Shown: in pieces, positions 1-6,800 of the stretch
Layout: each line of letters opens with the position of its first letter
Position numbering within the stretch: position 1 is the first letter of the stretch
Assembly (NCBI GenBank): GCA_003233535.1
Contig: QIMA01000452.1
Location: forward strand, 1 to 8,439
DNA: 8,439 bases
Direction of reading: 5' to 3'
From: Rhodanobacteraceae bacterium
Lineage (GTDB): Bacteria; Pseudomonadota; Gammaproteobacteria; Xanthomonadales; SZUA-5
Notes under the pieces: generated by a model
Told to the model about the DNA's origin: nothing
The model's input: the letters and a program-made list of their open reading frames with translations, nothing else
Databases searched by the model: none
Position numbers and translations under genes: made by a program

Positions 1-2
1 GG

Positions 3-97
3 AGCGGTGTAGTGGTTCATACACCCGACTGAGAATTGTCGCTGGGCGATCAAGGGCCTAGCGAGGGCGCGTGAAGTTTATGAAACTCCGGGCTAGC
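3..97 (+). repeat. Left copy of a long modular inverted repeat
   Basis: This stretch recurs in reverse complement at 8343-8439. Block A (3-33, 31 bp), block B (39-53, 15 bp) and block C (60-86, 27 bp) are identical in the two copies. The linkers at 34-38 and 54-59 differ, and the tail at 87-97 matches partially, ending in CTAGC. Block A contains the dyad GGTGTA (6-11) / TACACC (20-25). Block B contains TCGC (39-42) / GCGA (46-49). Block C contains GTTT (76-79) / AAAC (83-86). TCGCT (39-43) can also pair with AGCGA (60-64). The copy lies about 47 nt beyond the stop codon of the minus-strand lipoprotein gene, with block C nearer the gene. Similarity stops soon after base 97. The outer limit cannot be fixed because the window begins only two bases upstream. 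The repeat is seen directly; its function is unknown. Confidence 0.95.
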
Positions 98-127
98 ACC
101 GGCGTGCCGATCTAAGACGTGGAAACC

Positions 128-165
128 GAATTCGCTACCGCGGGTCAGTTTCCGAGCGAGAATTC
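128..165 (-). repeat. Bulged dyad over the end of the lipoprotein gene
   Basis: GAATTCGCT (128-136) pairs with AGCG..AATTC (155-165) with a two-base bulge, spanning the stop codon at 145-147. A competing pairing is GGAAAC (121-126) / GTTTCC (148-153). No T tract follows on the minus strand, so a normal intrinsic terminator is not supported; mRNA 3'-end protection is possible. Confidence 0.3.
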
Positions 166-1152
166 CAACCGCTGCCGTGCCGTGGTCGCCACGGCCCGGC
201 CATTCTCGATCCTAGGCTTGAACTTCCAGGCCTCCAGCGCTCGCGTTGCCGCACGATCGAAGGTCCGACGTGGGTCCGCATCAACGACGAACACGTTGCG
301 CACGTCACCTGTTGCAGTAATCGTGAATTCCAACTCCACCCAGCCCGACTTCCGCTGCCGCAGTGCACGCGTGGGATAGCTCGGATTCACTCGGGTAACC
401 AGCTCAAAGTTGCTGTTTTCCTGAGCGGGCGGTGGCGCGGCCGGCGCGACGGGTTCAGTGGAAGCGACTTGAGTGGGAGGCGCTGGCACTGGATCCGGCG
501 CTGCTGCCGGACGCGGTGGCGGTGCTGGCGCAGGAGTCGGCACTGCGGGTGCGCTTGCCTGCGCCGCTACGAGGGCTTCTTCAGCCAGTCGCGCTCGCTC
601 TACAGATTGGGCGCGCTGATCATCAGCACGCTTGTAGCTGATCGCCCGCTGCTCAAGGGTAGCCAGAACGACCGAACTGGGCTGAGCACGCTTGAGCAAA
701 GCAACAGCCTCATCGGCATCGACGTAGTTGCGTCGTTCGATTAGCTGCTCGGTCATTCCCTGGGCCAAAGGCATCAGCTCGAGAATGGCGACCTGCGCGC
801 CGGAGTTGCGCGGTTCCTGGTCGAGCACCTGTAGATAGTAGTGAAAAGCGTTGTTGCCGGGCGGTGAGATCAGGCGGTTCTCCGCGACAGAGCTGCTGGC
901 TGTGCTGAGCAACTCTCTTACCGACATTTGCACAACCGGCTCGGCCGCGTCGTCCGCCACCGGATCAGTTCCGTCGTCGCTCGCGGCAGCACCATCAGTG
1001 GCGGCAGTAGCGCTGGGCGCTGCGGGCGTAGTCGCTGCTACGGTGGGCTCTGGATCGCCCCCTCCGCAACCAATCAGTGTCAACGCAGCCACTAAAGAGG
1101 GCACCAGAACTAGGCGCCGAAACTCCAGTAGAATGGAATCACGTTCGAACAT
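145..1152 (-). CDS. TonB_C-domain lipoprotein next to PBP1B; candidate PBP1B activator
   Basis: 335 residues. The N-terminus is a lipoprotein signal: Arg12-Arg13, a hydrophobic stretch at 14-27, then the lipobox LIGC with the lipidated cysteine at 29. Gly30 follows, so there is no Asp+2 retention signal and outer-membrane sorting is expected. Residues 30-75 are Ala/Thr/Asp-rich and probably disordered. Residues 76-198 are helical and TPR-like, for example the stretch around YYLQVLDQEPRN at 105-116. Residues 199-245 are a Pro/Ala-rich linker. Residues 250-335 form a TonB_C domain, with NPSYP at 256-260, G-V-EL-F-I spacing at 270-278, FDRAA at 298-302 and AWKFKP at 308-313. The canonical TonB membrane helix for ExbB/ExbD is replaced by the lipobox, so classical energy transduction is doubtful. 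It follows mrcB by 87 nt, probably in one operon. A role as an LpoB- or LpoP-like PBP1B partner is inferred from this context. Confidence 0.9.
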   Translation of the reverse strand: MFERDSILLEFRRLVLVPSLVAALTLIGCGGGDPEPTVAATTPAAPSATAATDGAAASDDGTDPVADDAAEPVVQMSVRELLSTASSSVAENRLISPPGNNAFHYYLQVLDQEPRNSGAQVAILELMPLAQGMTEQLIERRNYVDADEAVALLKRAQPSSVVLATLEQRAISYKRADDQRAQSVERARLAEEALVAAQASAPAVPTPAPAPPPRPAAAPDPVPAPPTQVASTEPVAPAAPPPAQENSNFELVTRVNPSYPTRALRQRKSGWVELEFTITATGDVRNVFVVDADPRRTFDRAATRALEAWKFKPRIENGRAVATTARQRLEFSLGN

Positions 1153-1161
1153 ATCACCCCC
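1153..1161 (-). promoter_or_regulatory. Ribosome binding site of the lipoprotein gene
   Basis: On the minus strand GGGGGTGAT directly precedes the ATG. It matches the extended Shine-Dalgarno sequence GGAGGTGAT at eight of nine positions, with a short spacing of four bases from the G-rich core. It supports the start at 1152. That start also gives a complete lipoprotein signal peptide, which later in-frame starts would truncate. Confidence 0.55.
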
Positions 1162-1239
1162 AGGGTCAGTGCCGATACCGACCCGACAATTGCAGTTTCC
1201 GTCAGATTAGCACGGTTTAAGCCGCTGTCTCGCCCTCAT
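1153..1239 (-). other. Gap between mrcB and the lipoprotein gene, no clear promoter
   Basis: The 87-nt gap begins after the TGA of mrcB. A small hairpin, CCCT (1233-1236) / AGGG (1242-1245), overlaps the stop codon and is not followed by a T tract, so it is not a convincing terminator. I found no convincing -35/-10 pair on the minus strand. Co-transcription of the two genes from the mrcB promoter is the simplest reading. Confidence 0.4.
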
Positions 1240-3456
1240 TCAGGGAGCAGTCAGTGCGCCCATGCATGAACGCACATTTGGTGGTTCGAAAGGGGGTAGA
1301 GCCGGCAGGAACCGCAAGTTTTCACAACCAGCTCCATCACCATAAGCGAGCCATCGCACGGGTTCAACAAATCGTAAACGAATGGCTTTGGACTGCAGTT
1401 GCGCGAACACATCTTGCCACACTCGCAGTGCCCCGGCGCTGCCGGTAAGGCCGCTGGGCTGGTTGTCGTCACGGCCAATCCAAACTACGCCCAAATGCTC
1501 ACCGGTGTAGCCGGCGTACCAGCTGTCGCGAAGGTCATCACTGGTCCCGGTCTTGCCGGCTGAGGCAATCTGCATGCGTCCGTCGCTGGTTAAGCGGCTG
1601 GCCGTGCCGCTTACCGTGGTTTCCACCAGAGCCAAGGTCAACAGCTTGATCACCTCGACCTGCGTGGCCTCCCCGGCGCGCATCGGCACTCGGCTCAACA
1701 CGTCGCCGTTGCCGTTGATCACCGCCCTGAGCGGGGTTAGCGGCAGGACCCGACCACCGCTGGCCAATGCTTGGTAGAGCTGGGTGACATCTAGCGGGGA
1801 CAGCTCGACGGCACCGAGGACGGCAGATGGATTCGGTGGATTGCCAATTTCCACTCCCAGGTTGCGTAGCAAGTCGCCGAACGCGGGCATCCCCAGACTC
1901 AGCCCCAGGCGCGCCGCGGCTTGGTTATAGGAGCGCGACAGGGCCTCGATCAACATCACCTGACCGTGGCTGCGCTTGTCGTAATTCTGCGGTTTCCAAA
2001 CATCGCCCGTCGGCAAGCGATGGCTAACCGGGTCATCGGAAATCAGGCTACCGAGGCCAAAATGGGAGGGCTGCGATAGCGCGAGTAGGTACACGAACGG
2101 TTTGAGCAGCGAGCCAACCGGACGGCGGGCGGTGACCGCTCGGTTAAACCCCGGCATGCGTGGTTGCCTACCACCGACCAGGGCGAGGATTTCGCCGTCG
2201 CTGGCCCGCGTCAGCACCATCGCCGCCTCAAGCTGCGCGGCTGAATCAAGCTTATCCAAGCGCTCGGCAATCGCCTTCTCAGCCAAGCGCTGTGCCCACG
2301 GATCGAGCGTGGTCAACACCGTAAGGCCCTGTTCGGCCAAAACTTCAGGGGAATACGCCGCCGCCAGATGATCTCGTACCAGATCAACAAAAGCCGGATG
2401 TCGTTCTCGGGCTGCACTCGGCTTAGGGGCCACGTTTAACGGCTGTGCCCGTGCCCTGAGCAGCGTATTCTGATCAATCAATCCAGTTTCGGCATACTGC
2501 CTGAGCACCAAGTTGCGCCGTTTCATCGCCCGCTGCGGGTGACGCCGAGGGTCGTACAGCGACGGCCCTTTGACCAGTCCAATCAGCAGCGCCACTTCGC
2601 TGAGCTGCAACTGATCGAGCTCGCGGCCGAAATAGAACTCCGCGGCGGCACCGAATCCTTGCACCGGTCGCGAACCCAACTGCCCCAGATAGACGCGGTT
2701 GAGATACGCCTGAAGGATGTCGCCCTTGCTAAAACGTGCCTCAATGACGATCGCCAAGCCGGCCTCTTGCAGCTTGCGACTGAGCGTCCGCTCTGGCGTA
2801 AGCAGGGTGTTCTTGACCAATTGCTGGGTCAGAGTCGAGCCACCTTGCACCAATTTTCCGGCGCGTAAATTGGCCCAAACTGCGCGCGCAATGGCCCACG
2901 GGTCGATCCCGTAATGAGCATTGAAATCGCGATCCTCAACCGCCTGAATTCCGGCCACCAAGAAGGCAGGCATCGCCGTGAGCGGCAGCGGCCGGCGCTC
3001 ATTTGGGTCGTTCAGAAATAGCGTTCCGATGAGCGCTGGATCGACTCGCTTGAGCGCGACAGCTTGCCCATTGCTGTCGACAATCTTGCTGACCTTATTG
3101 CGCGACAGGCTCAGCTCTATGCGCTGAGCGGCCTCGGCGCCGTCATCGAAATGAAACTCGCGGGTGTGAATGATCGCTTTGCTGCCGCTGACGGCGTAGC
3201 TACCCGGCAGAGCTGCCGTAGGATCATTCCGATAGCGTGCTGCAGCGAGCTCCGATAGCAAGGCATCGCGCGTCAGTGCCATCCCCGGATACAGTTCCAG
3301 TGGGCGCGCATAGACTCGGCTGGGTTCGGGTTGCTGGCCCAAATCAAAGCGCGCATCAATCAGTCGACTCATATACCACCAGCTCGGCGGTACGAATCCA
3401 ATCGCAAAGCCGATGCCCAGCAACAGCAGGCGCAGCAGCCACTTAAACCACTTCAA
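1240..3456 (-). CDS. mrcB: Penicillin-binding protein 1B, bifunctional peptidoglycan synthase
   Basis: 738 residues, class A PBP that polymerises lipid II and crosslinks stem peptides in the periplasm. One membrane anchor lies at about 6-24, with a cytoplasmic tail of only a few residues (E. coli PBP1B, 844 residues, has a long tail). A UB2H domain at about 48-141 aligns by eye with E. coli PBP1B (VYARPLELYPGM and the DP-LIG end); in E. coli this domain binds LpoB. GT51 motifs are EDRDFNAHYGIDP with catalytic Glu174, QGGSTLTQQLVKN at 204-216, RKLQEA with second Glu231, and KGDILQAYLN at 244-253. The transpeptidase carries SLLK with nucleophile Ser449, SYN at 509-511 and KTGT at 635-638, so both activities look intact. 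The start is TTG, chosen for its GAGGA ribosome site and because the membrane anchor starts immediately. The lipoprotein gene follows; the glycosyltransferase gene diverges. Confidence 0.97.
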   Translation of the reverse strand: MKWFKWLLRLLLLGIGFAIGFVPPSWWYMSRLIDARFDLGQQPEPSRVYARPLELYPGMALTRDALLSELAAARYRNDPTAALPGSYAVSGSKAIIHTREFHFDDGAEAAQRIELSLSRNKVSKIVDSNGQAVALKRVDPALIGTLFLNDPNERRPLPLTAMPAFLVAGIQAVEDRDFNAHYGIDPWAIARAVWANLRAGKLVQGGSTLTQQLVKNTLLTPERTLSRKLQEAGLAIVIEARFSKGDILQAYLNRVYLGQLGSRPVQGFGAAAEFYFGRELDQLQLSEVALLIGLVKGPSLYDPRRHPQRAMKRRNLVLRQYAETGLIDQNTLLRARAQPLNVAPKPSAARERHPAFVDLVRDHLAAAYSPEVLAEQGLTVLTTLDPWAQRLAEKAIAERLDKLDSAAQLEAAMVLTRASDGEILALVGGRQPRMPGFNRAVTARRPVGSLLKPFVYLLALSQPSHFGLGSLISDDPVSHRLPTGDVWKPQNYDKRSHGQVMLIEALSRSYNQAAARLGLSLGMPAFGDLLRNLGVEIGNPPNPSAVLGAVELSPLDVTQLYQALASGGRVLPLTPLRAVINGNGDVLSRVPMRAGEATQVEVIKLLTLALVETTVSGTASRLTSDGRMQIASAGKTGTSDDLRDSWYAGYTGEHLGVVWIGRDDNQPSGLTGSAGALRVWQDVFAQLQSKAIRLRFVEPVRWLAYGDGAGCENLRFLPALPPFEPPNVRSCMGALTAP

Positions 3457-3463
3457 ATCGGTT

Positions 3464-3468
3464 TCCTC
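3464..3468 (-). promoter_or_regulatory. Ribosome binding site fixing the TTG start of mrcB
   Basis: GAGGA on the minus strand lies seven bases before TTG at 3456-3454. The nearby ATG in the same stretch is out of frame and upstream of this site. This favours a true TTG start, with translation tempered by the rare initiator. Confidence 0.65.
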
Positions 3469-3584
3469 ATCGGCCCGGTGGTCACGGCCAACCTCCGAAC
3501 AACTCTGTCCCTAGCGCTCAAATCGCGCCTGTCGCAGGGCACAATGGCGATCCAGAGACTACTCGGCGAGCGATAACCGCGGCC

Positions 3585-3612
3585 ATTAAAAGTCCGAACT
3601 AGCGTGCATCAA
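3585..3612 (-). promoter_or_regulatory. Candidate sigma70 promoter for mrcB
   Basis: Minus strand: -35 TTGATG (3612-3607), 16-nt spacer, -10 TTTAAT (3590-3585). The match to consensus is four of six and five of six. Transcription would start near 3578, giving a leader of about 120 nt before the TTG. It was found by eye and is not unique in strength, so it remains a candidate. Confidence 0.4.
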
Positions 3613-3619
3613 GACACGT

Positions 3620-3645
3620 ATTCATGGCTACAGCGTGACATGAAT
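3620..3645. promoter_or_regulatory. Dyad between the divergent promoters, possible operator
   Basis: ATTCATG (3620-3626) and CATGAAT (3639-3645) are perfect 7-bp arms around a 12-nt centre. The right arm overlaps the candidate -35 of the glycosyltransferase promoter (3635-3640). The left arm begins eight bases beyond the candidate mrcB -35 (3607-3612). A dimeric regulator bound here could affect both directions. No regulator family is recognised from the arms. Confidence 0.35.
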
Positions 3646-3663
3646 GCCAGGGCTGTCGATAAT
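3635..3663 (+). promoter_or_regulatory. Candidate sigma70 promoter for the glycosyltransferase gene
   Basis: -35 GTGACA (3635-3640), 17-nt spacer, -10 GATAAT (3658-3663). Each hexamer matches consensus at five of six positions with ideal spacing, making this the best promoter-like match I found in the gap. Transcription would begin near 3670, leaving a leader of about 170 nt before the ATG at 3840. Confidence 0.5.
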
Positions 3664-3669
3664 CGCGCG

Positions 3670-3839
3670 CCACAGATGCCCGAAGTTTGCCCTTTGCGGC
3701 ACGCTCCGGGCGAGGAGCGCACCCCGGTTTCACGACCGAACCGCGATTACTGTTGTGACCGGTCAACCATTTTGCCGACCTCGGCAGGATAACAAACGCA
3801 TCCCTTCGCACCGCCGTAAAAATCAGCACAGGCCACAAA
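3670..3839 (+). other. Long dyad-rich leader of the glycosyltransferase gene
   Basis: If the promoter at 3635-3663 is used, this is the untranslated leader. It holds a perfect hairpin CGCTCC (3702-3707) / GGAGCG (3714-3719) with a six-base loop. It also holds a perfect 10-bp palindrome TGACCGGTCA (3756-3765) and a palindrome with a two-base centre, TGCCGA (3773-3778) / TCGGCA (3781-3786). No known riboswitch class is recognised. The palindromes could instead be protein-binding sites. A 38-codon frame (ATG 3676, stop 3790-3792) runs through it but has no ribosome site. Confidence 0.35.
3830..3832 (+). promoter_or_regulatory. Weak ribosome binding site of the glycosyltransferase gene
   Basis: Only AGG, seven bases before the ATG at 3840, resembles a Shine-Dalgarno core. 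I found no ATG, GTG or TTG in frame within about 50 bases upstream, so the ATG is kept. The weak site suggests modest translation. Confidence 0.4.
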
Positions 3840-6800
3840 ATGGACAAGCAAGTCGTCGAACCGCAGCTGGTGTTGTGCACCGATCGCGACCTCGTGGCGC
3901 CGTTGAGAACGCTATTTGATGACGCCGGCGAGTCCGTGCAGGTCGAATATGACCCGTCTGATTGGCGCTTGGCAATGGCCACAAGGGAGTCGGCTGAGCG
4001 TGATTTTCTTTGGCTCACGGAGCTACCAACGCACTGGCCGCAGCACGCGCTCAGCAGACTCCGCAGCGCCGCCGCCTCGGCCGCCGCGGCGATCACCAGT
4101 TTCGGCGCTAGCGCGCCCCTGGCGGAGGAACTGACTGACGGGCTGAATGCCGATCAGATCGATTCCCTGTGCTATTTGCTCAGCGAGCGCCGGTTGCTAG
4201 ATATCGACCCGACGTCGAATCCAGCGCTGGTCTACGCCGGCGCCGGTCCGGCACAGCGCGCGGACCGGCTGCTGCTTTGCGAGCACCTCTATGTGGGTTT
4301 CGATCTAGCGCACAGTTTGCTTGACGAGCACATTGAGATGAGCGCCGATATCTGCTCGCGCTGGCCCAGCCCCGTGCCCATCGATTTTGTACCCACTTAC
4401 CCTGGGCTCTCGAAGCAGCCGGCCCTGCTGCACGTGTTGCACGACTGGGGCGGCGGCATTGCTCGCTTTGTTGCGGACGTGGCGGAGTCCGACCCTCAGC
4501 AGATTCATTTGGCACTGCGTGCCCGCGGCGACGGATCCACGCGCCGCTACGGCAGCAGCTTGGAGCTATCGCTGATCAATGGCGGGATCAGTCTGGGCAA
4601 ATGGCCGTTGTCTGCGGCGATTGGCAGCATCAGCGTTACGCACCCTGGCTACCGTGAGCTGATGGCTCAAGTTATTGAGCGATACGGCATCGCCGCGATC
4701 ATCGTTTCCTCCCTCATAGGGCATAGCCTGGATGCGCTGGAGAGCGGTCTGCCGACGGCGGTCGTCGCCCACGACTATTTTCCGCTGTGGCCAGAACTGC
4801 ACTGCAATTTCGGCGATGTCTCACGACGTTTTGATGCCGAAGAGCGTGCTGCAACGGTTGCCGCAATGGCCGCTGATGGCCTCTTTGGCGAGCGCGCCCC
4901 CGACTTCTGGCAAGAGATCTACGATACCTACGTCCAGCGACTGCTGAAACCCGAAGTGCAAATGGCTGCGCCGAGCCAGTCAGTGATCGACAACTTGGCC
5001 AGGATTGCGCCGCAACTCAAGGCCAAGCCAATAGAGCTGATTGCACACGGCTTGCTGCCGTGGCCGGAGCCACAGCCCAGCGTAGAGGTCGACACCAATG
5101 GACCGCTGCGCTTGCTAGTTCCAGGACGGATAGACGGCGGCAAGGGGCTGGAACTGTTGCGCGGTGCGCTGCCGGAACTGGCCGAGCTGGCCGAACTGCA
5201 CTTGTTGGGCTGTGGCAAGTCCGGCGAACAGCTATTTGGCGTCGGCGGCGTTCATATTGAGTTGGATTACCGGCATGACGAGTTTCCGCAGCGCGTCGCG
5301 CGGATTAGGCCGCATGCGGCGTTACTGCTCTCAACGGTCGCCGAGAGTTTCAGCTACACGCTTTCGGAAGTTTGGAGCCTAGGTGTCGTGCCCTTGGCCA
5401 CACGGACTGGTGCATTCGCCGAACGCATCCGCGACGGTGACAACGGCATGCTCTTCGCCCCTGACGCACGGGCATTGGTTAGCCTGGTGCGCGGCCTAGC
5501 GCGTGATCGGTCGACGTTAGAGACCGTGCGAGCGGCTCTGAACCCAAAATCCATGCGCACTGCCAGCGAGATGGCCGCTGACTACAGAGCCTGGCTGCCA
5601 GTGCCGGCCGTACCGACGACGCTCACCCCTCGGCCGCCACGCAACGAAGACTACAAGCAGCTGCAGTTAATCACCGAACGGAACTCGTTGCGCAATCGTG
5701 CGGCAGCACTGGAAGCGAAAACTCACAATCAACAGCGCGAGTTGGAAGAGCGCGGAGCGTGGGGCTTCAAACTCGACCGCCAACTGCGTGAGCGTACCGA
5801 TTGGGCTCAACGGCTGCAGCAGGATCTTGCCGATGCTAAGCAGGAGGGCAACACCGCCATCGCAGAACTCGGGGAACAATTGCGCAGCACCGAACTCGAA
5901 CTGAAGAAGTCGGTTGAGGCGCGGCGGCGGCTACGTGGACGGGCACGGGAAAGATTGCGCGAAGAGCGGCGCTTAGTCAGAACATTGACCGTAGAAATGG
6001 CTGACCTCGCCGATCAGATCAAACTGATGCTGGCCGACGGCCAGCAAAGAGAGCGAATCCACCAAGCAGATGTTGCGGCGCTGGAAGCCGAACGCAACGG
6101 TCTGTCGTTAGTCATTGAGGAACTAAACTTGGCGAAGCGAGAAATACTCAGCAGTACCTCATGGCGAATCACGGCGCCACTACGCGTACTAGTCAAAGGG
6201 GCGCGCCGCGTGGTACCTGGATTGAACTTCCGTCTAGCCCGTACACGCGCCCTGCTCGGCCGCCTGCGCGGATCACTGGCGCGACGAGGCCTACGCGGAA
6301 CCTTTAGCCGCGTTTCAGAGGAAATGCATCGTTTACCGCCGCCACAGACGCCGCCAGTGCTGATCGGGCCCAGCGAGCATCCGCAGGCGGAGTTTGAGCC
6401 GTTTAGCGTCCCTTGCAGCGATCGACCCAAGGTCTCTGTAGTCATACCGATCTACGGCAAGCTCGCTTATACCGTCACTTGCCTGCAATCACTGGCCGCT
6501 TGTGCCGACCGCTCAGCGATGGAAATCATCGTCGTGGACGATTGCTCGCCAGACGACAGCGCCGATCGCCTCACTGCGGTTAATGGACTGCGCCTGATCC
6601 GAAACGAGGAGAATCTGGGATTTATCGGCGCCTGCAATGCCGGCGCTGCCGCCGCGCGCGGTGCGTTTTTGTGTTTTCTCAACAACGATACGGCGGTGCA
6701 GCCAGGTTGGATAGATGCGCTGGTCGATACCTTCGAGCGCCATCCGCAGTGCGGTCTGGCAGGTTCCAAACTGGTTTATCCCGACGGCCGCTTGCAGGAG

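Noticed and set aside
1..74. tRNA-Asp-like opening: the first bases GGAGCGGT and a following GGTTCATAC resemble the start of a bacterial tRNA
   Set aside because: No consistent D, anticodon and T arms or matching 3' acceptor strand can be drawn, and the right copy of the repeat shows the same bases with linkers that break a tRNA layout.
3..97. attC or integron-like recombination site
   Set aside because: The expected core pairs of the GTTRRRY/RYYYAAC type are not present at the ends, and no integron integrase is in the window.
851..1210. 119-codon plus-strand frame opposite the lipoprotein gene
   Set aside because: It is antisense to the Ala/Pro-rich N-terminal part of the lipoprotein, where GC-rich repetitive codons keep other frames open.
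1233..1245. Terminator between mrcB and the lipoprotein gene
   Set aside because: The stem is only four pairs and no T tract follows, so it does not separate the two genes into different transcripts.
3604..3792. Small plus-strand frame in the leader (62 codons, or 38 codons from ATG 3676), possible leader peptide
   Set aside because: Neither start has a Shine-Dalgarno sequence, the first start lies upstream of the candidate transcription start, and the composition shows no attenuator-like codon run.
3599..4096. 165-codon minus-strand reading frame crossing the glycosyltransferase start
   Set aside because: It is antisense to the well-supported glycosyltransferase coding sequence, is Arg/Ser/Cys-rich without domain features, and has no recognised ribosome site.
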